The position numbers and the translations under genes are program-made. From Oscillospiraceae bacterium (GTDB lineage Bacteria; Bacillota; Clostridia; Christensenellales; QALW01), in assembly GCA_022009755.1 (NCBI GenBank), contig CP091722.1, forward strand, positions 1,124,001 through 1,188,000: DNA of 64,000 bases. Reading direction: 5' to 3'. The notes beneath the pieces are model-generated. The model saw only the letters and a list, made by a program, of their open reading frames with translations. It had not been told where the DNA came from and did no database searches. Shown piece by piece: positions 1 through 8,160 of this stretch (position 1 is the stretch's first letter; each line of letters starts with the position of its first letter).

Positions 1-665
1 CATTCTTCCCCTTCGCGGAAGCAGGCAATATAACATTTTTGTATGCCGTCGGCGGGTGCTGTATCATATATTCTTCTTATCAAAGCCGCGCCGCCCATAT
101 TCTTGCCCGTAAGCATGGTATCATAATAGTTACTGGCATTTCGCTGCCGCTCCAAGGGAGTAAATTCCGGCCATATCGGCGTTATGTTGCAGCCGTATAT
201 GCCCTCGGTGCCGTCTGTTGCCTCGGTCTGCGGCTGATCCCTGCGGGCATCGGTGCCGACAGTTGCGGAAATCTGTGCCGTTTCGGTGGCCGACGCCGCA
301 GCGCTGGCATAGCCGGGCTGCATACTGAGCCGCAGCGTAAGCTCACGGTATGCCGTTTTGATCTCGTTTCTGTTCATGCCCTCAATGTTTACATAGTGCT
401 CCCTGAGGAAATTGACTGCGCAGTCGTACTGTCTTGCCTCTTCGGCTACGGCATAGACGCCGAGCGAGCCCACGGCAATCAGCGCGGCGCAGCCCACTGC
501 CGCACAGCGGCGCAGCGGCGCCCAGGTTTGCTTTATGCCAAGCCCCGTAAGAAAGGCCGTTTTCTGCGCTATTCTTTTGCGCGATATACCGCAAGGTATG
601 CGATCCTTATGCAGTTTTGTGTTTTCTGCAAGCAGCTCCTCAAACAGCCTGCGATCGTCATTCAT
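1..665 (-). CDS. Anti-sigma-like single-pass membrane protein (partial)
   Basis: An open frame runs from an ATG at 665 off the left edge of the window, giving at least 221 residues. A cytoplasmic N-terminal part of about 55 residues is followed by one hydrophobic segment (about residues 57-76) and then a Thr/Ala-rich presumed extracellular part. Its ATG overlaps the stop of the upstream ECF sigma gene by 8 nt, the arrangement expected of a translationally coupled sigma/anti-sigma pair. I see no recognisable zinc-finger anti-sigma motif, so the anti-sigma role is inferred from position and topology only. The C-terminal end and final size are unknown. Confidence 0.6.
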   Translation of the reverse strand, partial: MNDDRRLFEELLAENTKLHKDRIPCGISRKRIAQKTAFLTGLGIKQTWAPLRRCAAVGCAALIAVGSLGVYAVAEEARQYDCAVNFLREHYVNIEGMNRNEIKTAYRELTLRLSMQPGYASAAASATETAQISATVGTDARRDQPQTEATDGTEGIYGCNITPIWPEFTPLERQRNASNYYDTMLTGKNMGGAALIRRIYDTAPADGIQKCYIACFREGEE

Positions 666-1203
666 ATTTATCGCCTCCCAGGATACTCCTTAGTTTTTTT
701 ACCGCTCTGTGTGCTCTTGTATCCACTGCGGAAACCGTCATATGCATTATTCGGGCAATGTCCTTTGAATTTTGGGACATAAAGTATTTGCGAAGCAGTA
801 TCTCGCGGTCGGTATTTTCCAGTGCGTCTATCGCCCCCAGAAGCTCCTGCCGCCTTTCCCTGCTCTCGGCCTCGTCCTCGGGGCCTGCCGCCGTGTCCGG
901 CTCCGCGCCCTCAAGCTCCTCCTGCGGGGCGCCGTTTTTGCGCAGCATATCAATGCACTGGCGCTTGGCTATAATGCACAGCCAACCGGAAAGCCCGCAG
1001 CGCTGCGGATCGTAGCTTTCGCGGGAAAACCAAAACCTTGCAAAGGCTGCGGAAACGCAGTCCTCCACATCCTGCGGTGAAGCGCCGCTGCCCAGGATTC
1101 CCCTGCACACCGTGCACATAAGCCCGGTATAAAGCCGCATTATAAGCTTCATGCCCTCCTCCGGCTCTGCCGCAAGGCGTGCAAGTATTTTTTCCTGTGT
1201 CAA
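658..1203 (-). CDS. ECF-type RNA polymerase sigma factor
   Basis: The 181-residue protein has the two-domain layout of ECF sigma factors. A sigma-2-like region covers about residues 15-85 (SPQDVEDCVSAAFARFW, then GWLCIIAKRQCIDMLRK). A sigma-4 helix-turn-helix covers about residues 120-172 (LENTDREILLRKYF, then SKDIARIMHMTVSAVDTRAHR). The acidic linker between them is typical. The start is a TTG preceded at good spacing by GGAGGTGA, which supports this rare start over internal ATGs. It should direct RNA polymerase to a small regulon, likely including itself. The next gene, overlapping by 8 nt, is a candidate membrane anti-sigma factor. Confidence 0.88.
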   Translation of the reverse strand: MTQEKILARLAAEPEEGMKLIMRLYTGLMCTVCRGILGSGASPQDVEDCVSAAFARFWFSRESYDPQRCGLSGWLCIIAKRQCIDMLRKNGAPQEELEGAEPDTAAGPEDEAESRERRQELLGAIDALENTDREILLRKYFMSQNSKDIARIMHMTVSAVDTRAHRAVKKLRSILGGDKYE

Positions 1204-1709
1204 CGCGTCACCTCCACCGCCGCGGCGATTTGCCTTGTCAGACCCGTTCGTTCAGGTCTGTCCGTGCGCAGCGGCACCGCGCGTTCTTCCCCTTTTTTAC
1301 GCACGATGCCGTTTTGCAGGATTTGCGGACAGAATACCTGCGCGCCGATGCCCCTGATATCGGCGCGCTTTTCATGCTCCCTTATACTGTACTCCTTTAT
1401 TCTCCTTTATATTGCTATATTGCCGCCCGTGCGTTTTTGATGTGCTTTCCCCCGTGCGGCGCACGGCGGCACCTTATCCCCTGCTTTTCCCCAAAAGCTT
1501 GATGCGCGCCTGAATATGCGCCGGCTCCGTGACGGCTTAATTACATAATTATATACGGTTTTTTCACTTTTTTTCTTACAGGATTTTTATGCTTTTTTTC
1601 TGCGCAAATTTTTGGAAAATAATTGCGGCTTTTTAATTGTAAAAATGCCGAAGAAACACCGTTTCTCCGGCAGATACAAAAGCATTTTCCGCGGCATTTT
1701 CCCCTACGC
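1204..1709. other. Intergenic region, upstream of sigma gene
   Basis: No convincing gene in about 500 bases. It holds the helicase terminator (1641-1672). A minus-strand TATAAT at 1548-1553 could be a -10 for the sigma operon but has no good -35. The reading frames crossing it are short, biased and lack ribosome-binding sites. Confidence 0.5.
1641..1672 (-). terminator. Rho-independent terminator of the helicase operon
   Basis: On the minus strand TGCCGGAGAAAC, a GGT loop and GTTTCTTCGGCA form a 12-bp stem with one G-T pair, followed directly by TTTTT. It lies about 40 nt past the helicase stop and closes the TerB/ATPase/helicase operon. Confidence 0.8.
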
Positions 1710-4073
1710 TTACACATAGGATATTCCGGAATCCCACTGTAAAATACGCTCTTTCATTCCGTTTATATCCAGCACGCCGCAGGCAAAGCCCTTGCGTACA
1801 AGCTCCTCCGGCACGAATTCATCGTATTTTTCAAACACCGGCACCTCTCCCGGATAAAGCAGCTCCATCGGATTTACAAGCTCTGCCGCTTTTTTTGCCA
1901 AAAGGTGCAGGAATTCATCGGGCTCGGCCGTCATGCGGAACTGCATAAAATACGGCTTTGAGCTTTCAAAGCCCTTGATCCCCGCCTCGGCGCATTTGAG
2001 CTTTATAAGACGCTCAAGAGCCATAAAGGCGTATGTACCCAGCCACGGCATGAGGCACCATGAATCGCCGCCAAGACAAATAAGCGGGTAAGAAAGCCCG
2101 GCATTGTGCGCCGCCCGCCTTGCCTGCGTCAGTCTTGCGCGGGCATTTTTCATAAGATAGGGATACAGCTCGTCCTCCAGCAGCACCTGCTTCATGCGTT
2201 CCAGCACGCGGGTATTGATATCGCCGGGGCACAGCCCGAAAAACGCTGGAACCCTGCCCTTTACCATGGTGCAATAGACCGTGCGGCGTTTATGATCTAT
2301 CTCGTCCACAACCCACACATGTCCGGCAAGCGCCAGCCGTTCTCCCACCGGCGGCGGCTTGACCACCGTGCCCAGCTCCTGTGAGCCGCTGCGCACGGTG
2401 TACTCCTCATTTTCCTGAAAAACGGCAAAAAAGCGGTAGGAATTAACCTGTCTTTCGCCGGATATGCCTATTATCAGCCCGCCCTCCGCCGTTTTCTGTA
2501 TTTGATCGGTGGCAAGCAAATGGCGCAGCAAAATGACATAATCCTCTTTTGTTATGCCGGAAAAGCAGCTGAGGGAAAGCACGCGGCGGGCAAGCTGCGA
2601 CGGCAGCAGCTCGCCGCAGGAGCAAAGCACGCTCATGGTTTGGTGATACAGCAGGCTGTACGGCAGCTTGCCGAGCCTTGGCGGCTCCACCCAGTGTTCT
2701 TCCCGGTAAAGCTGCACAAGCGCCGCGCCCTGAAGCAGCTGCCACGGCAGGGACGCAGGCAGCGATGCCCGCATCTCCGGCGGCTCCTCCCTCATAACAA
2801 AGCGCATCTCCGGCGGAAGCTCGCGCCGTCCCGTTCGCCCCATACGCTGAAGGAAGGAGGAAACGGTGAAGGGGGCGTTTATCTGGAATGCCCGCTCCAA
2901 GCGGCCAATATCTATGCCCAGCTCCAGCGTAGCGGTGGTGACTGTGGTAAGGGCTCTGGTTTCGTCCTTCATGGCCTCCTCCGCCGTTTCGCGGTAGGAT
3001 GCCGACAGATTGCCGTGATGAATGAGAAAGCGGTCCGCCTCGTGCTTATACTCGCAATATTGCCTTAAAGTGGTGGTGACGGTTTCACATTCCTCGCGGG
3101 AATTGACAAACACCAGACACTTGCGGCCGCGGGTATGCTCAAAGATATAGCCTATGCCGGGATCGGCTCCGGCGGGAGCGGTATCGGTGCGGTCGGCGGT
3201 AAATTCCGCCTCAAGGCGTTCCCTCTGAGCTGCGGTTATACCCGCCGGCAAAGGAGAGCTTTCTTCGGTTGATATGTTCAGACGCTGCGAATCGGCGCAT
3301 AACCGTCCCGTTTGCGCCGCTTCCAATGTGTTCTGTGCGGAATTCTTCTTCTCCGGCTCTGCCGCCTGCGGGCCGGCCGTAAAGAAGTGCTCCATGCTCA
3401 GGCGCCAGCGCACGCCCTTATTTTCCAGTCTCGGAATTACGGTGCGCCGCCCCGTTCCCTGAGAGAGCAGCCTTCCCATCTCCTCCGGCTCGCCTATTGT
3501 GGCGGAAAGCCCGATACGGCGCGGGTTTACGCCCGCAAGGGAGCAAAGGCGCTCTATAAGGCAAAGCGTCTGACCGCCGCGGTCGCCCCGCATTACGGAA
3601 TGCACCTCGTCTATTACTATAAACCGAAGATCCCCGAAAAGCCGGGGAATATCGGCGTGTTTACGCATAAGCATGGCCTCAAGGGATTCCGGGGTTATTT
3701 GCAGCACTCCGGAGGGATGCTTGAGCATACGCGCCTTATGGCTTTGTGCTACATCCCCGTGCCAGTGCCATACGGGAATGCCCGCCTCGCCGCACAGCTC
3801 CTCAAGGCGTGAAAACTGATCGTTTATAAGCGCCTTGAGCGGCCCGATATATACCGCTCCGATACTGCACGGCGCATCCTTTGAAAGCAGGGTAAGCACC
3901 GGAAAAAACGCAGCTTCGGTTTTTCCTGAGGCAGTGGCGGCCGTAAGCAGCACATTATCGTCCGTTCCGAATATGGCCTCGCCTGCCGCCACCTGCACCG
4001 CGCGCAGGCTGTCCCAGCCGCTGCGATATATATAATCCTGAACAAAGGGAGCGTACTGCTGAAAAACATTCAT
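1710..4073 (-). CDS. Lhr-like superfamily 2 DEAD/DEAH-box helicase
   Basis: The 787-residue SF2 helicase has all motor motifs: Walker A (TAATASGKTEAAF, about residue 42), the DEVH Walker B box (VIDEVHSV), SAT (IGLSATIG), motif V (TATLELGIDIG) and motif VI (QRMGRTGRR). The DEVH box and large C-terminal region resemble Lhr-type helicases and the BrxHI helicases of some BREX loci. An upstream in-frame start would add 25 residues, but the ATG at 4073 has GGAG at good spacing, so I use it. It is the last gene of an operon with a BrxD-like ATPase and a TerB-N/TerB-C protein, which suggests DNA translocation or unwinding in a defence or DNA-processing complex. The exact role is unknown. The frame is intact. 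Confidence 0.85.
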   Translation of the reverse strand: MNVFQQYAPFVQDYIYRSGWDSLRAVQVAAGEAIFGTDDNVLLTAATASGKTEAAFFPVLTLLSKDAPCSIGAVYIGPLKALINDQFSRLEELCGEAGIPVWHWHGDVAQSHKARMLKHPSGVLQITPESLEAMLMRKHADIPRLFGDLRFIVIDEVHSVMRGDRGGQTLCLIERLCSLAGVNPRRIGLSATIGEPEEMGRLLSQGTGRRTVIPRLENKGVRWRLSMEHFFTAGPQAAEPEKKNSAQNTLEAAQTGRLCADSQRLNISTEESSPLPAGITAAQRERLEAEFTADRTDTAPAGADPGIGYIFEHTRGRKCLVFVNSREECETVTTTLRQYCEYKHEADRFLIHHGNLSASYRETAEEAMKDETRALTTVTTATLELGIDIGRLERAFQINAPFTVSSFLQRMGRTGRRELPPEMRFVMREEPPEMRASLPASLPWQLLQGAALVQLYREEHWVEPPRLGKLPYSLLYHQTMSVLCSCGELLPSQLARRVLSLSCFSGITKEDYVILLRHLLATDQIQKTAEGGLIIGISGERQVNSYRFFAVFQENEEYTVRSGSQELGTVVKPPPVGERLALAGHVWVVDEIDHKRRTVYCTMVKGRVPAFFGLCPGDINTRVLERMKQVLLEDELYPYLMKNARARLTQARRAAHNAGLSYPLICLGGDSWCLMPWLGTYAFMALERLIKLKCAEAGIKGFESSKPYFMQFRMTAEPDEFLHLLAKKAAELVNPMELLYPGEVPVFEKYDEFVPEELVRKGFACGVLDINGMKERILQWDSGISYV

Positions 4074-4166
4074 AAATATTTCTCCGTTGCGCCCGCGATG
4101 CCGCGCATTTCTGCCGACGGCTCGCAAAACGCCCGTACAATTGCACATATGTGCATGTTTTGTGTT

Positions 4167-5486
4167 TTATATTTCAAACTCGCTGTATTCGTCCTTGGCG
4201 GAGGCATCGTCAGATACCGCCGAAGAGGGCGAAAAGGTGAATTCGCCGCTGCCGATAAGCTCGGAGGGCGAGGTACCGGGATGCTGACACAGAACATTAA
4301 GCAGCTGAATGAAATCCCTTATTATTTCACGGGGGGTTATATTCTGATCCGCCCCCACCCTGCCGTACTCCAGCTTTATAAAATCCTCCCGCTGTTTATC
4401 GTTTAACAATGCGGCATGATCGTACAGTCCGCAATGTATTTCCTCCAGCTTTTCCGCCAAAACCAGCATTTCCTCCGCCGTAAGGGGAGAAAGCTTTATT
4501 ACCGGCGCCATCATATCGCGTTTGTCCGAAGCAAAACGGCCGTCCGCAAGACGGGAGCGCAGTGCCTCATAGCTGTAAAGGCCGCGCCGCTGATCCTCTA
4601 TGCACTGGGGCGTGCCGCACATGATGATGCCCATATAGCTTGCCCTTCCCTGAAGCGCATCGTTGTACATAGTAAGCAGCTTTTCGTAGTTATACTGCCT
4701 GGTAATGGCGTTTGGAACCTTGTAGATATTTACAAGCTCGTCGATAAGAACAAGCAGGCCGCTGTACCCCGCTTCATGGAGAAACAGCGAAAACAGCTTG
4801 ATATAATCGTACCAATCGTCATCGGTAATGATTATATTTATGCCCAGCTCCGCTCTTGCCTCGCTTTTGGAGGAATATTCGCCGCGAAACCATTTTATGA
4901 CATTAGCCTTAAGCTGATCGTCACCGTCAAGATAGGCTTTATAATAAAGCGACAGCAGGCGGGCAAAATCAAAGCCGTGAACCAGCTCGCTCAGCGCGCC
5001 CACCACGCGGTATATTTCCCTGTCTACAAGCTCGCGGAAGCCCTCGCTTTGGGGTGAAACGCCGTTTTGCGCAACCACTGAGCTTTGTACCGAGCTTATC
5101 CAGCGCTCCAGTATTAGCGTGAGCGCGCCGCCGTCGGGGCGGGTTTTGGTGGAAAGGTTGCGCACAAGCTCGCGGTAGGTGGCAAGCCCCTGCCCCTTGG
5201 TGCCGTGCAGCCTTCTTTCCGGAGAAAGATCGCAGTCCATAACCGCAAAGCCGCGATCCATGGCATAATTGCGCACGGTCTGGAGCAAAAAGCTCTTACC
5301 GCTGCCGTACCGCCCGGCAATAAAGCGGAAGGAGGCTCCGCCCTGCGATACAATATCGATATCGTGCACAAGCGCCTCTATTTCCTCCTTGCGTCCCACC
5401 GTTATATAGGGCAGCCCCACTCTGGGGACCACTCCGCCCTTAAGCGAATTTATAAGTGCCGAAGCAATTCTTTTGGGTATATTCAT
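4167..5486 (-). CDS. BREX BrxD-like ATP-binding protein (DUF2791 type)
   Basis: The 439-residue P-loop ATPase has Walker A GRYGSGKSFLLQ at about residue 60, Walker B LLVLIDELVNIY at about residue 245, and a downstream sensor-like stretch (IIMCGTP). The N-terminal region (RIASALINSLKGGVVPR) and overall layout match the BREX-system ATP-binding family, whose best-known member is BrxD. The ATG overlaps the stop of the TerB-like gene as ATGA, indicating translational coupling, and the helicase follows after 93 nt. No PglZ, BrxC-type ATPase or adenine methyltransferase is nearby, so this is not a complete BREX locus. I infer that it loads or powers the partner helicase; there is no direct evidence of that here. 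Confidence 0.82.
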   Translation of the reverse strand: MNIPKRIASALINSLKGGVVPRVGLPYITVGRKEEIEALVHDIDIVSQGGASFRFIAGRYGSGKSFLLQTVRNYAMDRGFAVMDCDLSPERRLHGTKGQGLATYRELVRNLSTKTRPDGGALTLILERWISSVQSSVVAQNGVSPQSEGFRELVDREIYRVVGALSELVHGFDFARLLSLYYKAYLDGDDQLKANVIKWFRGEYSSKSEARAELGINIIITDDDWYDYIKLFSLFLHEAGYSGLLVLIDELVNIYKVPNAITRQYNYEKLLTMYNDALQGRASYMGIIMCGTPQCIEDQRRGLYSYEALRSRLADGRFASDKRDMMAPVIKLSPLTAEEMLVLAEKLEEIHCGLYDHAALLNDKQREDFIKLEYGRVGADQNITPREIIRDFIQLLNVLCQHPGTSPSELIGSGEFTFSPSSAVSDDASAKDEYSEFEI

Positions 5487-7157
5487 GCTTTTCTCCCTTC
5501 CGATATATTCAAGCCAAGCATTTCATAAAGCTGCGCCGTATAATCCTCCACCGCTTCGGGAGCGGTTTCCTCCCCTATGAGTACGGTATCGGAAAAGGTA
5601 TCAAACAGCTTTTCGTTTACGGAATCCATTATTACCGACGGAAGCACGCTTTCACTGCGCAAAAGCTCCGAAAACGGCTCTGCGCACAGCACGCGCCGCA
5701 GGTATTCCTTTTCAAGCTCAGTAAGCCCGGTTTCCGCCGGAGTCTCCGAATCGCACGGCGCGGGCTGTGCCGCTTTGCGGTCTGCCGCCGGGATGTTGCT
5801 TTCGCCGCTGTCCGCCGGCAGGCTTATCTTACGGGAGGATACCCCTTGCGCGGCCGTATTTCCCGGCGCTTGCGTATCCGGCGCCGGATATGCTCCTTTA
5901 TCCGCCTCAACCGGTGTATCTGCCGCATACGCCTCCTCCGTTTCGTCAAGTCCGTCAAGCAGGCACTTTAATGTATCATCGGCGTTTTGCCTTATGCCGG
6001 CAAGGGCCGAGGTATCTATGCTGATATTTGCCGCAGCCGCTTTCTGCCTGCTGCCGCAGACATTCTGCCATGCCTTTGTTATAAGCTCGGTATACAGCTT
6101 ACTGGGCTGGCATTTCAGCTCCGGCGTAACGCTCAGGCATTTTCTCAGCACCGCGTCTACGCTTTTGATAAATTCTCCCAGCAGCCGGTTCCTCCCCTTT
6201 GAAGCAAACAGGCGTCTGTTTATCCAGTTGCCCGAACGGCAGATATAAACATTGAGAGGATCCACCGTATATTCGGTATCAGGGTGCTTTCCTCCCTGTA
6301 AAACACCGCAGAGCGGAACATGACATACGGGCTTTCGTAAACCTTTCCGAAAAAGCGCTCACATATCCCGCTGCGGCGATGCTTGCCGTAATAATCGGAA
6401 AGAAGGTTAAAGGCCCGCACCGCCGTTGCTTCCGTCTCCTCGGGGTAAAGCCTGTAAAGCTTTGAGTGTGTAAGATCGTAGGAAGAAAGTGCATTAAGCA
6501 CGGGAAATATCTCGCTTGCCGGATGCCTTGCGCTTTCGGTAAGCAGCTGCACCGAACGCTCAAAATCCGCCTGTTCCCCCTTATCAACAAGGCTTACATC
6601 CATGCCGTAATAAACCGCCAGATCGGAAAGCCATATCTTTGCATACCGTTCTATGCGGTCGTCAAACCCCGCATACCATGCCGCAAACTCTTTAAGGCGC
6701 GCGTAAGCCTGCTGCGCAGACTCAGCCCCTATAAGATTAAGCAGCTCATAGATATAAACAAAGGCATAGGACAGCCCGGCATACGGGCGTTCCCCCCCCC
6801 GCGCACCCTTGTGCGCCATGTAAAATAGGAGCGAAGCTGCGGCAGCGTCATATCGGCATATGTGGGATAGTATCGGAAAAATTCAGTGTTTTCCCTGTAA
6901 TCATCCTCAAAATTCTCCATCAGCTTGCCCTGGTGATAAAACAGCATTGCAGCAGAGCGCATGGAGGGCAGCAGCGCCATAGCCCGCATACGGCGATATT
7001 CGCCCGGCGCGGCTTCGCTTTGCTGCGGGCGTATTATAGGCTCATCGGTATAAATGCGTTCCGTAACGCTGCATTTGCCGTTTGACTGTTTATCCCCGAC
7101 GCTGAAGGCGCGGATGCTTTCCAGCAGCTTTGCCGCAGTATCTGTCAGATTCTTCAA
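5483..7157 (-). CDS. TerB-N/TerB-C domain protein (two frame breaks)
   Basis: Three successive overlapping frames read as one protein of about 558 residues if one base is added in the G9 tract at 6792-6800 and one near 6288-6296. The N-terminal half matches a TerB-N domain: FEDDYRENTEFFRYYPTYADM, then YFTWRTRVR, then LSYAFVYIYELLNLIG. A Pro/Ala-rich linker follows, then a TerB-C domain ending in NEKLFDTFSDTVLIG and an EDY motif. The start is TTG with AGGAGG upstream. It opens the operon and its stop overlaps the ATPase start. The breaks may be sequence errors, since essential genes here show the same, but a G9 tract is also the classic substrate of slipped-strand switching. Function unknown; possibly a sensor or scaffold for the ATPase and helicase. 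Confidence 0.75.
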
Positions 7158-7169
7158 ATCCGCCCCTCC

Positions 7170-7205
7170 TTTTCTTGCTTTTCTTGCTTTTCTTGCTTTT
7201 CTTGC
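7170..7205. repeat. Tandem 9-bp repeat, four copies, at the TerB ribosome-binding site
   Basis: TTTTCTTGC (GCAAGAAAA on the transcribed strand) occurs four times without mismatch, and the last copy runs into the AGGAGG of the TerB-like gene. It lies inside the 5' leader between the promoter at 7337-7365 and the start at 7157. Confidence 0.9.
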
Positions 7206-7336
7206 TTTTTGCCCTGCCGAGCCGTTTGCGGGTGCTGATATCTTTTGCTTTTGTTTGCCGTTTCCAAAAGCAAACCTGCAAACCCGCGCAGGTAAGGTCT
7301 GCTCTTTACAGCTTTATATTTTTCGGATATCAAACT

Positions 7337-7365
7337 ATTATAGCATAATCGTTTCCGTATTACAA
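7337..7365 (-). promoter_or_regulatory. Promoter of the TerB/ATPase/helicase operon
   Basis: Minus strand: TTGTAA (7360-7365), 17 nt, then TATAAT (7337-7342) preceded by TGC, an extended -10. The predicted leader is about 170 nt and contains the 9-bp tandem repeat. Confidence 0.75.
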
Positions 7366-7556
7366 CGGGCAATTGATCTCATTTTACATTTTATACGGCA
7401 TAATACGGCAAAAATGCAAAACACGAAGAAGCAAAAAAATCCTGCGGCTTCTTGACTTACAGCTGCCTCTGCGCTAAACTGTATTATATAAAACAAACCG
7501 GCAAACAGGCAGCCGCGATGCTGTTGAAAGCAGAATTGCCGAACAAGCAGCAACAA

Positions 7557-7590
7557 CAAAAAACAAAAAACAAAAAACAAAAAACAAAAA
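7557..7590. repeat. Tandem 7-bp repeat (CAAAAAA) at the cupin ribosome-binding site
   Basis: Four exact CAAAAAA units plus a partial fifth end directly at the GGAG of the cupin gene. Together with the 9-bp repeat it frames the divergent intergenic region, each repeat abutting the ribosome-binding site of a different gene. Confidence 0.9.
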
Positions 7591-7602
7591 GGAGCAATTG
7601 AA

Positions 7603-7986
7603 ATGGATAAAACACCGATTAAACTGAAGCTGGACGGCATAGATGCGCCGCAAAAGAGAGTACGCATAAAAAACGCGCCAGTAAGCGAAGTGTTTTCCTT
7701 ATGCGAGCTTGTACAATACCAGGAGGGGCAGGTTGTAAGCCGCACTCTTGCCCAGAACGAAAACATGAGCCTTACTCTTTTTTCCTTTGACAAGGGGGAA
7801 GAAATAGGTACGCACTCCGCCGGAGGGGATGCGTTTTTGACCTGTCTTGACGGCGGCTGCCGCATTATTGTTGATGAAACGGCCTATGAGCTTACCGTGG
7901 GGCAAAGCATAGTTATGCCGGCGGGGCATCCGCACTCGGTTCATGCAAGCGAGCGCTTCAAAATGCTGCTTGCCGTAATAAAATAG
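7603..7986 (+). CDS. Small cupin-domain protein
   Basis: The 127-residue protein is a single cupin barrel. Motif 1 is degenerate: GEEIGTHSAGGDAF keeps one His and lacks the usual second. Motif 2, VGQSIVMPAGHPHSVHA, is well kept. With incomplete metal ligands it may bind a small molecule without being an enzyme, and substrate cannot be told from sequence. The ATG follows GGAG at good spacing, preceded by a 7-bp tandem A-rich repeat. It is transcribed divergently from the TerB-like operon and alone; the next gene is convergent. Cupins this small are often accessory stress or sugar-related proteins, but that is only family knowledge. Confidence 0.8.
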   Translation: MDKTPIKLKLDGIDAPQKRVRIKNAPVSEVFSLCELVQYQEGQVVSRTLAQNENMSLTLFSFDKGEEIGTHSAGGDAFLTCLDGGCRIIVDETAYELTVGQSIVMPAGHPHSVHASERFKMLLAVIK

Positions 7987-8037
7987 CCCCGTAAAGCACA
8001 AAGGAATTACGGAGCATATAAAGCCGGGGCGACATAT

Positions 8038-8119
8038 GCGCGGCCGGACGAACCTGCGGGGCGTCCAGCCGGCATTTTTGCAAAAAATGCCGGGTAAGGC
8101 GCGCAAGCGCCGGCCGCGC
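8038..8119. other. Multi-hairpin palindromic element between convergent genes
   Basis: An outer pair GCGCGGCCGG (8038-8047) and CCGGCCGCGC (8110-8119) encloses three hairpins: GGACG/CGTCC, an 11-bp CCGGCATTTTT stem around 8067-8092, and GGCGC/GCGCC with a GCAA tetraloop (8098-8111). It may end transcription from both sides or be a small palindromic repeat element; I saw no second copy here. Confidence 0.6.
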
Positions 8120-8160
8120 GGGGCGCCGCGAAATGCATGCAGCGCCTGTTATTTATTAAA

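Noticed and set aside
1710..7157. A complete BREX locus
   Set aside because: BrxD-like ATPase and helicase are present but no PglZ/BrxZ, methyltransferase, BrxC or BrxA/BrxB.
7170..7205. CRISPR array or repeat-in-protein
   Set aside because: 9-bp units without spacers, in a leader; the frames reading through it do not make a plausible protein.
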